Shown: piece after piece, positions 1 to 8,328 of the stretch
How the letters are laid out: the number at the start of each line of letters is the position of its first letter
How positions within the stretch are numbered: position 1 is the first letter of the stretch
Assembly (NCBI RefSeq): GCF_000022085.1
Contig: NC_011894.1
Span: 4,269,001-4,333,000, forward strand
Direction: 5' to 3'
DNA from: Methylobacterium nodulans ORS 2060
GTDB lineage: Bacteria > Pseudomonadota > Alphaproteobacteria > Rhizobiales > Beijerinckiaceae
DNA length: 64,000 bases
The notes under the pieces: generated by a model
Seen by the model: the letters and a program-made list of their open reading frames with translations, nothing else
The model's database searches: none
Told to the model about the DNA's origin: nothing
Position numbers and translations under genes: made by a program

Positions 1-1
1 G

Positions 2-394
2 GTGGAGGTGGAGTTCGTGCCGGAGGAACTCGGCTTTCCGGTGCCCCTCGGGCGCGTGGCGCTCACCGAGTGCCAGATGGTGAACCAGTTCAAGGGCAGC
101 GCCGAAAAACCGCCGCAATTCACCCGCGGCTACGGCCTCGCCTTCGGGCAAAGCGAGCGCAAGGCGATGGCCATGGCGCTGGTGGACCGTTCGCTGCGGG
201 CGGCCGAACTGGGCGAGCCGGTCGCCTCGCCCGCCCAGGACCAGGAATTCGTCCTCGCCCATTGCGACGCGCTTCAGGCGACGGGCTTCGTCGAGCACCT
301 GAAGCTGCCCCATTACGTGGATTTCCAGGCCGAGCTGGAACTGGTGCGCCGGATGCGCGCCGAGCACGCCGCCGCGCAGGAGGCCGCCGAATGA
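2..394 (+). CDS. phnI: PhnI, C-P lyase complex subunit (3' part only)
   Basis: Carboxy-terminal about 130 residues of PhnI; the 5' end lies outside the window, so the first codon here is not a true start. In established biochemistry PhnI, with PhnG, PhnH and PhnL, displaces adenine of ATP by a phosphonate, giving ribose 1-phosphonate 5-triphosphate. The call rests on the sequence (for example VEFVPEELGFPVPLGRVALTE and the PHYVDFQAEL segment) and on its position directly before phnJ. Its TGA stop overlaps the phnJ ATG (ATGA), indicating translational coupling in the phn operon. Confidence 0.9.
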   Translation: MEVEFVPEELGFPVPLGRVALTECQMVNQFKGSAEKPPQFTRGYGLAFGQSERKAMAMALVDRSLRAAELGEPVASPAQDQEFVLAHCDALQATGFVEHLKLPHYVDFQAELELVRRMRAEHAAAQEAAE

Positions 395-1281
395 GCGCGA
401 CGCTGCTTCACGACGCTGCGGTCGAGGCTCCGCATCCCGGCTACAACTTCGCCTATCTGGACGAGGGCACCAAGCGGATGATCCGCCGGGCGATCCTCAA
501 GGCCATCGCGGTGCCCGGCTACCAAGTGCCCTTCGCCTCGCGCGAGATGCCGATGCCCTATGGCTGGGGCACCGGCGGCGTGCAGGTGACGGCGGCGATC
601 CTCGGCCGGCGGGACGTGCTCAAGGTCATCGACCAGGGCTCGGACGACACCACCAACGCCGTCTCCATCCGCGCCTTCTTCGCCCGCACGGCCGGCGTCG
701 CGGTGACCACCCGCACCGCCGAGGCGACGGTGATCCAGACCCGCCACCGCATCCCCGAGCACCCGCTCGCCGAGGGCCAGACCCTCGTCTACCAGGTGCC
801 GATCCCCGAGCCGCTGCGCTTCCTCGAACCGCGCGAGACCGAGACGCGCCAGCTCCATGCCCTCGCCGAATACGGGCTGATGCATGTCAAGCTCTACGAG
901 GACATCGCCCGGCACGGGCACATCGCCACCACCTACGCCTATCCGGTCGAGGTGGCGGGCCGTTACGTGATGGACCCGTCCCCGACCCCGAAATTCGACA
1001 ACCCGAAGATGGATGATTGTCCGGCCCTGCAGCTCTTCGGAGCGGGGCGCGAGAAGCGCATCTACGCGGTGCCGCCCTATACGCGGGTGAGGAGCCTCGA
1101 TTTCGAGGACCATCCGTTCCGGGTGCAGCATTTCGAGCGCCCCTGCGCCCTCTGCGGAGCCCGGGAAGTCTATCTCGACGAGGTGCTGCTCGACGATGCC
1201 GGAGGGCGGATGTTCGTCTGCTCGGACACGGATTTCTGCGAGGAGCGCCGCGCCGCCGGCCATCAGGGGGAGGGCGTGTGA
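391..1281 (+). CDS. phnJ: PhnJ, carbon-phosphorus lyase (radical SAM)
   Basis: 296-residue alpha-D-ribose 1-methylphosphonate 5-phosphate C-P lyase, the enzyme that breaks the C-P bond with a [4Fe-4S] cluster and S-adenosylmethionine. The ATG at 391 overlaps the phnI stop, and the protein from MSATLLHDAAVE onward matches the family from its first residues, so this start is secure. Four cysteines lie at residues 252, 255, 277 and 283 with spacing CX2CX21CX5C, identical to the E. coli PhnJ spacing (three cluster ligands plus the catalytic cysteine). The GTG/ATG of phnK follows immediately. Confidence 0.97.
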   Translation: MSATLLHDAAVEAPHPGYNFAYLDEGTKRMIRRAILKAIAVPGYQVPFASREMPMPYGWGTGGVQVTAAILGRRDVLKVIDQGSDDTTNAVSIRAFFARTAGVAVTTRTAEATVIQTRHRIPEHPLAEGQTLVYQVPIPEPLRFLEPRETETRQLHALAEYGLMHVKLYEDIARHGHIATTYAYPVEVAGRYVMDPSPTPKFDNPKMDDCPALQLFGAGREKRIYAVPPYTRVRSLDFEDHPFRVQHFERPCALCGAREVYLDEVLLDDAGGRMFVCSDTDFCEERRAAGHQGEGV

Positions 1282-1283
1282 CG

Positions 1284-2054
1284 ATGGAACCGCTTCTGCG
1301 CATCCGCGGCCTCACCAAACGCTACGGCGCCCGGCTCGGCTGCGCCGACATCTCCTTCGACCTCGATCCGGGCGAGGTGCTGGCCATCGTCGGCGAATCC
1401 GGCTCCGGCAAGTCGACCCTGCTGTCGCTGATCGCCCGCGAGCTCGAACCCGATGCCGGCGAGGTTCTGTTCCGGATGCGCGACGGGCGGCTTTCCGATC
1501 TCGCCGCCCTGTCGGCGGCCGAGCGGCGCCACCTCATGCGCACCGATTGGGGCTTCATCCGGCAGGATGCGGCGCAAGGGTTGCGCCTTGCCGTCTCGGC
1601 CGGCGGAAATGTCGGCGAGCGGCTGATGGGGGTGGGCGCCCGGCATTACGGAAGGATCCGATCCGCTGCCCTCGACTGGCTCGCCAAGGTCGAGATCGCG
1701 TCCGACCGCATCGACGACACCCCGGCGAGTTTTTCCGGCGGCATGCGCCAGCGCCTGCAAATCGCCCGCAACCTCGTCACCGGCCCGCGCCTCGTGCTGA
1801 TGGACGAGCCGACCTCGGGCCTCGACGTCTCGGTGCAGGCCCGGCTCCTCGACCTGATCCGCCGCCTCGTCGCGGAACTCGGCCTCGCTGTCGTCATCGT
1901 CACCCACGATCTCGCGGTGGCCCGGCTCCTCTCCCACCGCATGATCGTGATGCGGGCCGGGCGCGTGGTCGAGACCGGCCTCACCGATCAGGTGCTCGAC
2001 GATCCCGCCGAGCCCTACACGCAGCTCCTCGTCTCCTCGGTGCTCGCCGCATGA
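1284..2054 (+). CDS. phnK: PhnK, ABC-type ATPase of the C-P lyase complex
   Basis: 256-residue ABC ATPase. Visible motifs: Walker A GESGSGKST, signature FSGGMRQRLQIARN, Walker B LVLMDEPTSGLD, and a switch histidine in VIVTHD. PhnK docks on the PhnGHIJ core rather than on a membrane permease; no permease is encoded nearby. The start could be ATG 1284 or GTG 1278, the latter overlapping the phnJ stop (GTGA). The 3' end overlaps phnL by 4 nt (ATGA). Confidence 0.95.
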   Translation: MEPLLRIRGLTKRYGARLGCADISFDLDPGEVLAIVGESGSGKSTLLSLIARELEPDAGEVLFRMRDGRLSDLAALSAAERRHLMRTDWGFIRQDAAQGLRLAVSAGGNVGERLMGVGARHYGRIRSAALDWLAKVEIASDRIDDTPASFSGGMRQRLQIARNLVTGPRLVLMDEPTSGLDVSVQARLLDLIRRLVAELGLAVVIVTHDLAVARLLSHRMIVMRAGRVVETGLTDQVLDDPAEPYTQLLVSSVLAA

Positions 2055-2755
2055 CCCCGCTCATCGCCTTCGAGGATGTCGCCAAGACCTTCACGCTCCA
2101 CCTGCGCGGGGGCGTGCGGCTGCCGGTGGTCTCCCGCGTGAGCCTGGAGGTGCGCCCGGGCGAATGCGTGGTGCTCGGCGGGCCCTCCGGGGCGGGGAAA
2201 TCCTCGCTCCTGAAGATGGCCTACGGCAACTACCGGATCGATGCGGGCGCCATCCGCATCCGGGACGGGGCACGCCTCGTCGATGTGGCGACGGCGGAGC
2301 CGCGGCAGGTGCTGGCCCTGCGCCGCCGGGTCGTCGCCTATGTCTCGCAATTCCTGCGCGTGATCCCGCGGGTCGGCGCCCGCGCCGTGGTCGAGGAGGC
2401 CGGCCGCGAGGGCGGCCTGTCGCCGGAGGAGGCCGAGTGCCGCGCCGCCGCGCTGCTCACCCGCCTCAACCTGCCCGAGCGCCTGTGGGATCTGCCCCCC
2501 GCCACTTTCTCAGGCGGCGAGCAGCAGCGGGTGAACATCGCGCGCGGCTTCATCGCCGACAAGCCGCTGCTGCTCCTCGACGAGCCCACCGCCTCCCTCG
2601 ACGCGACGAATCGCGCGGTCGTGCTGGAGCTGATCCGCGAGAAACAGGCGGCCGGGGCCGGCCTCCTCGGCATCTTCCACGATGCCGAGATGCGGGAGGC
2701 GGTCGCCACCCGCATCCTCGATGTCACTCACTTCCGCGACCGTGCGGCGGCCTGA
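2051..2755 (+). CDS. phnL: PhnL, ABC-type subunit of the C-P lyase system
   Basis: 234-residue ABC ATPase with Walker A GGPSGAGKSS, signature FSGGEQQRVNIARGF and Walker B LLLLDEPTASLD. It is shorter than PhnK and has the PhnL-specific opening IAFEDVAKTFTLHLRGG. PhnL is required with PhnI, PhnG and PhnH for ribose 1-phosphonate 5-triphosphate formation. The ATG overlaps the phnK stop. Twenty-eight bases separate it from phnM, the widest gap in this run. Confidence 0.95.
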   Translation: MTPLIAFEDVAKTFTLHLRGGVRLPVVSRVSLEVRPGECVVLGGPSGAGKSSLLKMAYGNYRIDAGAIRIRDGARLVDVATAEPRQVLALRRRVVAYVSQFLRVIPRVGARAVVEEAGREGGLSPEEAECRAAALLTRLNLPERLWDLPPATFSGGEQQRVNIARGFIADKPLLLLDEPTASLDATNRAVVLELIREKQAAGAGLLGIFHDAEMREAVATRILDVTHFRDRAAA

Positions 2756-2783
2756 AGGGCGAGACCCCCCAGCGAGACCCCCC

Positions 2784-3920
2784 ATGACCGAGATGATCCT
2801 CGACAACGCCACCCTCGTCCTGCCCGACCGGGTGCAGACCGGCTGGCTCGCCGTTGCGGATGGCCGCATCGCCGAGATCGGCGAGGGGAGGGCGCCGGAG
2901 CGCGGGCTCGACCTTGCGGGCGACCACCTGATCCCCGGCCTCATCGAGCTCCACACCGATCACCTGGAGAGCCACTATGCCCCGCGGCCGGGGGTGCGCT
3001 GGCACCCGCTCGGCGCCGTCCTCGCCTATGACGCGCAGATCGCGGCCTCGGGCATCACCACGGTGTTCGACAGTCTGCGGGCGGGCAGCGATCCGGACGG
3101 CAGCGGCCTTGGTCCCGAGCTGATGCTTCTGGCCGCGGCGATCGACGGGGCGCGCAGCGCCGGCCTGTTCCGGGCCGAGCACCGCACGCATCTGCGCTGC
3201 GAGCTTCCCTCGGAGGACGTGCTCGAATCCGTGCGGAGCTTCACTGACCGCTTCCCCATCGGCCTGATCTCGCTGATGGACCACACGCCGGGCCAGCGCC
3301 AGTTCCGCGACATCACGAAGTACTACCAGTATGCCGGCCGCGGCGGGCGTTCCATGGAGGCCATCAAGGCGGGGACCGAGCGCAAGATCCGCGAGGGCCA
3401 GGCCCTCACCGCAATCAACCGGCCGGCCTTGGTGGAACTGGCGCGGGCGCGCGGCATTGCGCTCGCGAGCCACGACGACACCACCCTCGACGATGTCGCC
3501 CTCGCGCGCCGCGAAGGGGTGGCGCTGGCCGAGTTCCCGACCACCGCCGAGGCGGCCGAGGCGGCCCGGGCGGCGGAGATCACCGTGATGATGGGCGCCC
3601 CGAACCTGATCCGCGGCGGCTCGCATTCCGGCAATGTCGCGGCCGAGGATCTCGCCCGGGCCGGGCATCTCGACATCCTCTCCTCCGACTATGTGCCGGC
3701 GAGCCTGATCCTGGCGGCCTTCTTGCTCCCGCAGCGCGTGGCCTCCATCACCCTGCCGCAGGCCCTTGCCACCGTGACGGCGAACCCCGCCCGCGCCACC
3801 GGCCTGCACGACCGCGGTGCCCTGGCGGCGGGCCTGAGGGCCGACCTCGTCCGGGTCCACCTCGCCGACGGGGTGCCGGTGGTCCGTCAGGTCTGGCGCG
3901 GCGGCGAGCGGGTGGCGTGA
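2784..3920 (+). CDS. phnM: PhnM, ribose 1-methylphosphonate 5-triphosphate diphosphatase
   Basis: 378-residue amidohydrolase-superfamily enzyme that removes pyrophosphate from alpha-D-ribose 1-alkylphosphonate 5-triphosphate, making the PhnJ substrate. Visible: the metal-binding opening LIPGLIELHTDHLESHYAPRP typical of PhnM, a SLMDHTPGQRQF segment, LASHDDTT and the late LSSDYVPASL motif. The ATG at 2784 follows a purine-rich stretch and gives the usual family length. The stop overlaps the GTG alternative start of phnN. Confidence 0.95.
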   Translation: MTEMILDNATLVLPDRVQTGWLAVADGRIAEIGEGRAPERGLDLAGDHLIPGLIELHTDHLESHYAPRPGVRWHPLGAVLAYDAQIAASGITTVFDSLRAGSDPDGSGLGPELMLLAAAIDGARSAGLFRAEHRTHLRCELPSEDVLESVRSFTDRFPIGLISLMDHTPGQRQFRDITKYYQYAGRGGRSMEAIKAGTERKIREGQALTAINRPALVELARARGIALASHDDTTLDDVALARREGVALAEFPTTAEAAEAARAAEITVMMGAPNLIRGGSHSGNVAAEDLARAGHLDILSSDYVPASLILAAFLLPQRVASITLPQALATVTANPARATGLHDRGALAAGLRADLVRVHLADGVPVVRQVWRGGERVA

Positions 3921-3922
3921 CG

Positions 3923-4456
3923 ATGAGGCCGGGCGGCTTCGTGCTCGTCGTCGGCCCGAGCGGGGCCGGCAAGGATACGTTGATCCGCCTCGCGCGGGCG
4001 GCGCTCGCGGACGAGCCCCGCTTCGTCTTCCCGCGCCGCCTCGTGACGCGGCCGCCCTCCGCCCACGAGGACAACGACGAGATCGGCGAGGCCGCCTTCG
4101 CCGAGGGCGAGGCCAGCGGCCGCTTCGCCCTGTCGTGGCACGCGCATGGGCTCGGCTATGCGCTCCCGCGCGAGACGGTGGCGCTGGCGCAGGCCGGGCA
4201 GGTCGTGGTCGTCAACATCTCCCGCCGCATCGTGGCCGAGGCCCGCGCCCGCCTGCCCCGGGTGAGCGTCGTGGCGGTGACGGCGCCGCCCGCTGTGCTG
4301 GCGGCGCGTCTGGCAGTGCGGGGTCGCCCGGAGGATGGCGACATCGCCGCCCGCCTCGCCCGCCAGGCCCCGGACGAGGCCGACCTCACCATCGTCAATG
4401 ACGGCCCGCCGGAGGACGGGGCCGCGCGGCTCGTGGCTCACCTGCGGGCGCGCTGA
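3923..4456 (+). CDS. phnN: PhnN, ribose 1,5-bisphosphate phosphokinase
   Basis: About 178 residues, guanylate-kinase-like fold, converting ribose 1,5-bisphosphate to PRPP at the end of the C-P lyase pathway. Walker A GPSGAGKDT is near the N-terminus, and the segment FVFPRRLVTRP followed by a WHAHGLGYALP stretch matches PhnN. A GTG at 3917 overlaps the phnM stop and could be the coupled start; ATG 3923 is two codons later. Last recognisable gene of the phn run, followed by 147 bases without a gene. Confidence 0.93.
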   Translation: MRPGGFVLVVGPSGAGKDTLIRLARAALADEPRFVFPRRLVTRPPSAHEDNDEIGEAAFAEGEASGRFALSWHAHGLGYALPRETVALAQAGQVVVVNISRRIVAEARARLPRVSVVAVTAPPAVLAARLAVRGRPEDGDIAARLARQAPDEADLTIVNDGPPEDGAARLVAHLRAR

Positions 4457-4603
4457 CAAAAGCGCTCTGACCCAGCGGAAGCGGCCCACTTGCGAAAGCT
4501 GTCTGTGCCGCCATGATCTTCGCTCTCGCTCGCGCGTTGCTGCTCGGGCGGTACGGACCTGCGTCGGGCGGGGGTCCGCATCGAGGGAGACGGGAAGGCC
4601 AGG

Positions 4604-6139
4604 ATGACGACGCCGCGTGAGACCGAATTGAAGCTCGAATTCGAGGCGTCCGACCTCGCAACCTTGAGCGGGCACCCGCTGCTCGGCGGGAGCGCGGCGG
4701 AGGAGCGGCTCACCTCCGTCTATTTCGACACCGAGGACCGGCGCCTCAGCGAGGCCGGCTACACCCTGCGGGTGCGCAGCAACGGGGCGCGGCACATCCA
4801 GACGGTCAAGGCCGCCGGAACGGGGGCCGGGCTGTTCGAGCGGCCGGAATGGGAATGGGTCATCAAGGGAGCCGAGCCGGACCTGACGCCGCTCTGCGAC
4901 ACGCCGGTGGCCGACCTGCTCGACCGGAAATCCACGCTCAAGCCGCTGTTCTCGGCCGCGGTGGAGCGGTCGGTGCGGGCCATCGACCGCGGCGACACGC
5001 GCATCGAGGTCGCGCTCGACCGTGGGCGGATCACGGCGATCGACGGCGCCATCGACCGCGTCGCCCCGATCAACGAACTCGAACTCGAGCTGAAGGGCGG
5101 CACCGCCGCCGATCTGTTCGCGCTCGCCCGGGACCTCAACGCGAGCGTGCCGCTGCGCCTCGGCGTGATGACGAAGGCCGAGCGGGGCTTTGCTCTTCTG
5201 GCGGGCCGGCTCGACCGCTTCAGCAAGGCGGAGCCGCTTCGCCTGGACCCGGCGATGAGCGCCGGGGCGGCCTTGCAGGCGATCGCTCAGGCCTGTCTGC
5301 GGCACATGCGGCGCAACGAGGAGGCGCTGCTCGCCCACCGCGAGGTGGAGGCGCTGCATCAGCTGCGCGTGTCCTTGCGGCGGCTGCGCTCCGCCTTCTC
5401 GCTGTTCGGGGACCTCGTGGACGATGCCCGTTCGCCGGGTCTGCGCGCCGAGCTCAAGCGCCTGAGCGAGCCGTTCGGCGTTGCCCGCAACCTCGACGTC
5501 TTCCTCCGGAGCACGCTGCCGGCCGAGCGGGAGCGCCGGCCGGACGAGGCGGGCCTGCTCAACCTGGAGAAGCATCTCGAGGGCGAGCGCACCAAGGCCT
5601 ACGATGCCGTGGTCGCCATCCTCCGCAGCGCCGAGTGGCGGCTCTTTCTGCTCGACCTCGTGGCCTGGGTCGATGCGGGCCCCTGGCTCGCGCCGGATGC
5701 TCCGCAGGCCGACCGGCGCGACGGCCCGGCGCGCGCCTTCGCGGCCGAGGAGCTGGAGCGCCGCCGCCGCAAGCTGAAGAAGCGCGGGCGCGGGCTCGAC
5801 GAGCTCGATCCCGAGGCGCGCCATCAAGTGCGCATTGCGGCGAAGAAGCTGCGCTACGGGGCCGAGTTCTTCGGCAGCCTCTATCCCAAGCCGAAGGCTG
5901 CCAAGCGCCACAAGGTCTTCGTCGGCGCGCTCTCGGACCTGCAGGATTGCCTCGGCGACCTCAACGACATCTCGACCGCGCACAGATTGACGGAGGATCT
6001 CACGCGCGGCGCCCCCGATTCCGCCATCTTCGCCGCGGGCCTGACCACGGCGGACATGGAGGAGCGCACCGCGCGGCTCCTCGCCGCCGCCGCCAAGGCG
6101 CATGCGGCCCTGATCGATGTCCGGCCCTTCTGGCGCTGA
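4604..6139 (+). CDS. CYTH-CHAD domain protein (inorganic triphosphatase type)
   Basis: 511 residues with two domains. The N-terminal half (about 1-210) is a CYTH domain with the diagnostic ExExK motif (ETELK, residues 6-10) and strands ending in basic or acidic pairs; CYTH enzymes hydrolyse inorganic triphosphate. The C-terminal half (about 220-500) is a CHAD domain, an alpha-helical histidine/arginine-rich module that binds polyphosphate; HQLRVSLRRLRSAF and HQVRIAAKKLRYGAEFF are its repeated helices. It lies downstream of phnN on the same strand; a link to phosphorus metabolism is inference. Confidence 0.88.
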   Translation: MTTPRETELKLEFEASDLATLSGHPLLGGSAAEERLTSVYFDTEDRRLSEAGYTLRVRSNGARHIQTVKAAGTGAGLFERPEWEWVIKGAEPDLTPLCDTPVADLLDRKSTLKPLFSAAVERSVRAIDRGDTRIEVALDRGRITAIDGAIDRVAPINELELELKGGTAADLFALARDLNASVPLRLGVMTKAERGFALLAGRLDRFSKAEPLRLDPAMSAGAALQAIAQACLRHMRRNEEALLAHREVEALHQLRVSLRRLRSAFSLFGDLVDDARSPGLRAELKRLSEPFGVARNLDVFLRSTLPAERERRPDEAGLLNLEKHLEGERTKAYDAVVAILRSAEWRLFLLDLVAWVDAGPWLAPDAPQADRRDGPARAFAAEELERRRRKLKKRGRGLDELDPEARHQVRIAAKKLRYGAEFFGSLYPKPKAAKRHKVFVGALSDLQDCLGDLNDISTAHRLTEDLTRGAPDSAIFAAGLTTADMEERTARLLAAAAKAHAALIDVRPFWR

Positions 6140-6140
6140 G

Positions 6141-6170
6141 ACCAACGGTCATTTTCATGTGACCGTTGGT
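6141..6170. terminator. Hairpin after the CYTH-CHAD gene
   Basis: Perfect 11-bp inverted repeat (ACCAACGGTCA, 8-base loop, TGACCGTTGGT) starting two bases after the stop codon. Either a terminator without a clear T-run or a REP-like element; a second hairpin (CCAAGCC/GGCTTGG, 6189-6205, with imperfect outer arms 6182-6215) follows closely. Confidence 0.5.
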
Positions 6171-6296
6171 TCCGCTCTCGCATTGTCGCCAAGCCTCTGG
6201 CTTGGTGTCGACAATTCGAGATGGATCAACGGCCCGATGCGTGAGCATGCGCGGCAGCATCTTGGGCCGGTGGTATAAGATCCAGCGCGGCGCCTG

Positions 6297-7076
6297 TCAG
6301 CGTCGCGGCGCCAGCGCGTAGAGCGTGATGGCCGCGGCGTTCGACACGTTGAGGCTCTTGATGGCGCCCGGGAAATCGAGCCGGGCCATCACGTCGCAGC
6401 ACTCCCTGGTGCGCTGGCGCAGCCCCTTGCCCTCGGCCCCGAGCACGATGACGAGGGGGGGCGCCGGCGTCACCTGATCGAGGGGCACCGGTGCCTCGGA
6501 ATCGAGGCCGATGCGGGTGAAGCCGCGCTCGCCGAGGTCGATCAGGGCCTCGGCGAGGTTGCGCACGGTCACGAAGGGCACGTGTTCGAGCCCGCCCGAG
6601 GCCGATTTGGCGAGCACGCCCGTGGCGGCGGGAGAGTGCCGCGCCGTGGTCACGATGGCCGTGACGTTGAAGGCGGCGGCCGTCCGCACGATCGCGCCGA
6701 CATTGTGCGGATCGGTGATCTGGTCGAGGGCGAGCAGCACCGCATCCGGCGGCAGCGTATCGAAGGCTGGGGCCCGGAGCGGCTCGGCTTCGAGATAGAG
6801 GCCCTGATGCACGGCATCCGGACCGACGAGGGCCGAAATCTCGCCCGGCCGGACCATCTGCGGGACGATGCGCAGCTCGCCCAGTTCCGCGGCAAGTCGC
6901 GCCAGCGCGTTCTCGGTGGCGAGCAGCCGATGCAGGCCGCGCCCCGGATTACGCAGCGCCTCCGTCACCGGATGCCATCCATAGAGGATGATCCGGTCAT
7001 CCCCGGCCGGTGCCGCTCTCCGGTCCGCTCCGCTCCGGTGCCGCCGATCCCGGGGCGCCGTCCGCTTCGTCATCAT
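6297..7076 (-). CDS. rlmB: 23S rRNA (guanosine-2'-O-) methyltransferase RlmB type
   Basis: 259-residue SPOUT (TrmH/SpoU) 2'-O-ribose methyltransferase, expected to methylate a guanosine of 23S rRNA using SAM. The three SpoU motifs are visible: ITDPHNVGAIVRTA, VLGAEGKGLRQRTRECCD and SLNVSNAAAI, giving the knotted SAM site. The N-terminal substrate-binding domain opens with IILYGWHPVTEAL. I start at the ATG at 7076 (or 7073) behind a GGGAGA stretch; the frame is open to 7145 but the extra residues look non-native. Divergent from the tRNA-Glu gene. Confidence 0.9.
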   Translation of the reverse strand: MMTKRTAPRDRRHRSGADRRAAPAGDDRIILYGWHPVTEALRNPGRGLHRLLATENALARLAAELGELRIVPQMVRPGEISALVGPDAVHQGLYLEAEPLRAPAFDTLPPDAVLLALDQITDPHNVGAIVRTAAAFNVTAIVTTARHSPAATGVLAKSASGGLEHVPFVTVRNLAEALIDLGERGFTRIGLDSEAPVPLDQVTPAPPLVIVLGAEGKGLRQRTRECCDVMARLDFPGAIKSLNVSNAAAITLYALAPRR

Positions 7077-7150
7077 TCGCTCGTCTCCCGCCGCCCTGCG
7101 GCGAGCCGACAAGACGCAGGCCGCCGACCGCGTCAACCCCATCAATCCAG

Positions 7151-7179
7151 TTGCCCGCGGCAGCGAAGGTCACTATAGG
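7151..7179 (+). promoter_or_regulatory. Promoter of tRNA-Glu
   Basis: TTGCCC (7151-7156), a 17-base spacer and TATAGG (7174-7179) end 15 bases before the mature tRNA 5' end, a good sigma70-type arrangement. Confidence 0.6.
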
Positions 7180-7194
7180 GTCCCCACCGCGCGA

Positions 7195-7270
7195 GCGCCC
7201 TTCGTCTAGCGGTCTAGGACGTCGCCCTTTCACGGCGAAAACACGGGTTCGAGTCCCGTAGGGCGCGCCA
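7195..7270 (+). tRNA. tRNA-Glu (anticodon TTC)
   Basis: 76 nt including an encoded CCA. Acceptor stem GCGCCCT (7195-7201) pairs with AGGGCGC (7260-7266), discriminator G, CCA at 7268-7270. The anticodon stem TCGCC/GGCGA encloses loop CTTTCAC with anticodon TTC; the T arm CGGGTTCGAGTCCCG is canonical. Phage-type genes begin right after its 3' end, the usual arrangement for a tRNA attachment site. Confidence 0.97.
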
Positions 7271-7370
7271 GCAATTTCAATAACTTAGCAGGCGGCGCGG
7301 ATCATTCGTCGAATATCGGTCGAATATACGCCCCTGGGCGGTGGTGGACATCCACGGACAGACGCGTGTC

Positions 7371-7487
7371 AGGTGTGGCTCCAACGACCGCCGCGGCGAC
7401 GCACGCACGAAGCGTCGCCGGCTGATGGATGATTGGGGCGCCTACATCGAGGCGGGCGCCCCGGTCTCTGGCAAGCCGTCGAGATAG
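7371..7487 (+). pseudogene. Possible C-terminal remnant of a tyrosine integrase
   Basis: An open frame without a start (open from 7284, TAG at 7485-7487) ends in RTKRRRLMDDWGAYIEAG, which resembles the last helix of phage tyrosine recombinases (basic run, LM, acidic, W, aromatic). Only about 40-65 codons exist between the tRNA and the convergent excisionase-like gene, while an integrase needs about 350-400, so most of the gene would be missing. The resemblance is from pattern memory only and no catalytic residue is retained. Confidence 0.35.
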
Positions 7488-7720
7488 GTCTGGAGATCGT
7501 CGCGCAGGATGATGGTCGATCCGTCGAGCTTCCGGGCGACGATCTCTCCACGCGCGATCAGCTCCCAGACCTTGGAGCGGCTGACACCGATCGCGGCAGC
7601 CGCATCATCGACGCGATAGGCGAGGGGGTCTGCGGGCCGCCGCGGCTCGGATCGGCGCTTCACGGATCGCTCCTGTGCCGGTGTCTCGTTCTGGCCGGGG
7701 ATGCGCTCAGCCCTGCGCAT
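7442..7720 (-). CDS. Excisionase-family helix-turn-helix protein
   Basis: 92 residues. After a basic N-terminus, residues about 33-85 form the MerR-like/excisionase helix-turn-helix used by HTH_17 proteins: YRVDDAAAAIGVSRSKVW, then ELIARGEIVARKLDGSTIIL and RDDLQTYLDGLP. Last gene of the leftward early operon, next to the tRNA attachment site, where excisionases (recombination directionality factors) are commonly found. It overlaps the possible integrase tail on the other strand. Confidence 0.7.
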   Translation of the reverse strand: MRRAERIPGQNETPAQERSVKRRSEPRRPADPLAYRVDDAAAAIGVSRSKVWELIARGEIVARKLDGSTIILRDDLQTYLDGLPETGAPASM

Positions 7721-7723
7721 GGC

Positions 7724-7885
7724 TCACCTCCTCTCTTCGTTGTTGCGTCCGAGGCTCGCCAGCGCGAGCCCGATCAGGCCGATGGCGCAGCCCAGCCAGT
7801 GCACGGCCCGCCAGCCGTAGTGCGTGAAGGCGAACAGGATGGCCAGGGCGGTGCTGCCGAGCAGGATGGCGTCGAAGGTGCTCAC
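7724..7885 (-). CDS. Small two-helix membrane protein
   Basis: 53 residues from a GTG at 7885 preceded by AGGAGGG; the start overlaps the upstream stop codon (GTGA), so translation is coupled. Two hydrophobic stretches (about 6-20 and 31-45) separated by HYGWRAVHW make it a likely membrane peptide. Could be a holin-like or superinfection-exclusion peptide, but nothing specific supports either. Confidence 0.55.
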   Translation of the reverse strand: MSTFDAILLGSTALAILFAFTHYGWRAVHWLGCAIGLIGLALASLGRNNEERR

Positions 7886-8328
7886 CGGCCGCCCTCCTGA
7901 GCAGATGCGGCGCCATAGACCTCGGCTGCTCGGCGCAGATCCTGCATGCTGATGCTGCGACGCAGGCCGTCCACGATGACTTCGCCGATCTCGCCTTCGA
8001 AGCCGTCGGCCAGCGCGTAGCGGGCGTACGCCACGAAGGGCTTTAGCGCCTCGCGCAGGCGGACGATCTCGTCCACTCGGTCGCCCAGATCGCACAGCGC
8101 CTCCTGGTGCTCCGTTCTGAGCGCAGCGAAAGCCGCCTCCGTGGCCGCGACGAGCTTCTTGTGCTCGGCGACGGTCAGTTGGCCTTGCCGGGCGGCCTCC
8201 GCCACCCGCTGCCACACCGCCCGGCCCTCGGGCGGGAGGTCGTCCCAAGCCGGGGCGGCACCGCGCGGCCCGAGCGTCATGTTGGCAAAGCGCGCCTCGT
8301 AGGCGGCGCGGGCGGGATCAACCGACAT
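7882..8328 (-). CDS. Hypothetical phage early protein
   Basis: 148 residues, mainly helical and charged; the centre (about 35-110) looks coiled (VAEAARQGQLTVAEHKKLV, then a long E/R/L-rich stretch). No domain recognised. It overlaps both neighbours by a few bases, as expected of a tightly packed phage early operon transcribed leftward. Confidence 0.6.
   Translation of the reverse strand: MSVDPARAAYEARFANMTLGPRGAAPAWDDLPPEGRAVWQRVAEAARQGQLTVAEHKKLVAATEAAFAALRTEHQEALCDLGDRVDEIVRLREALKPFVAYARYALADGFEGEIGEVIVDGLRRSISMQDLRRAAEVYGAASAQEGGR

Noticed and set aside
3887..6145. 752-codon minus-strand frame opposite phnN and the CYTH-CHAD gene
   Set aside because: Translation is low-complexity Arg/Gly/Ala/Glu typical of antisense GC-rich frames, while the plus strand encodes clear domains.
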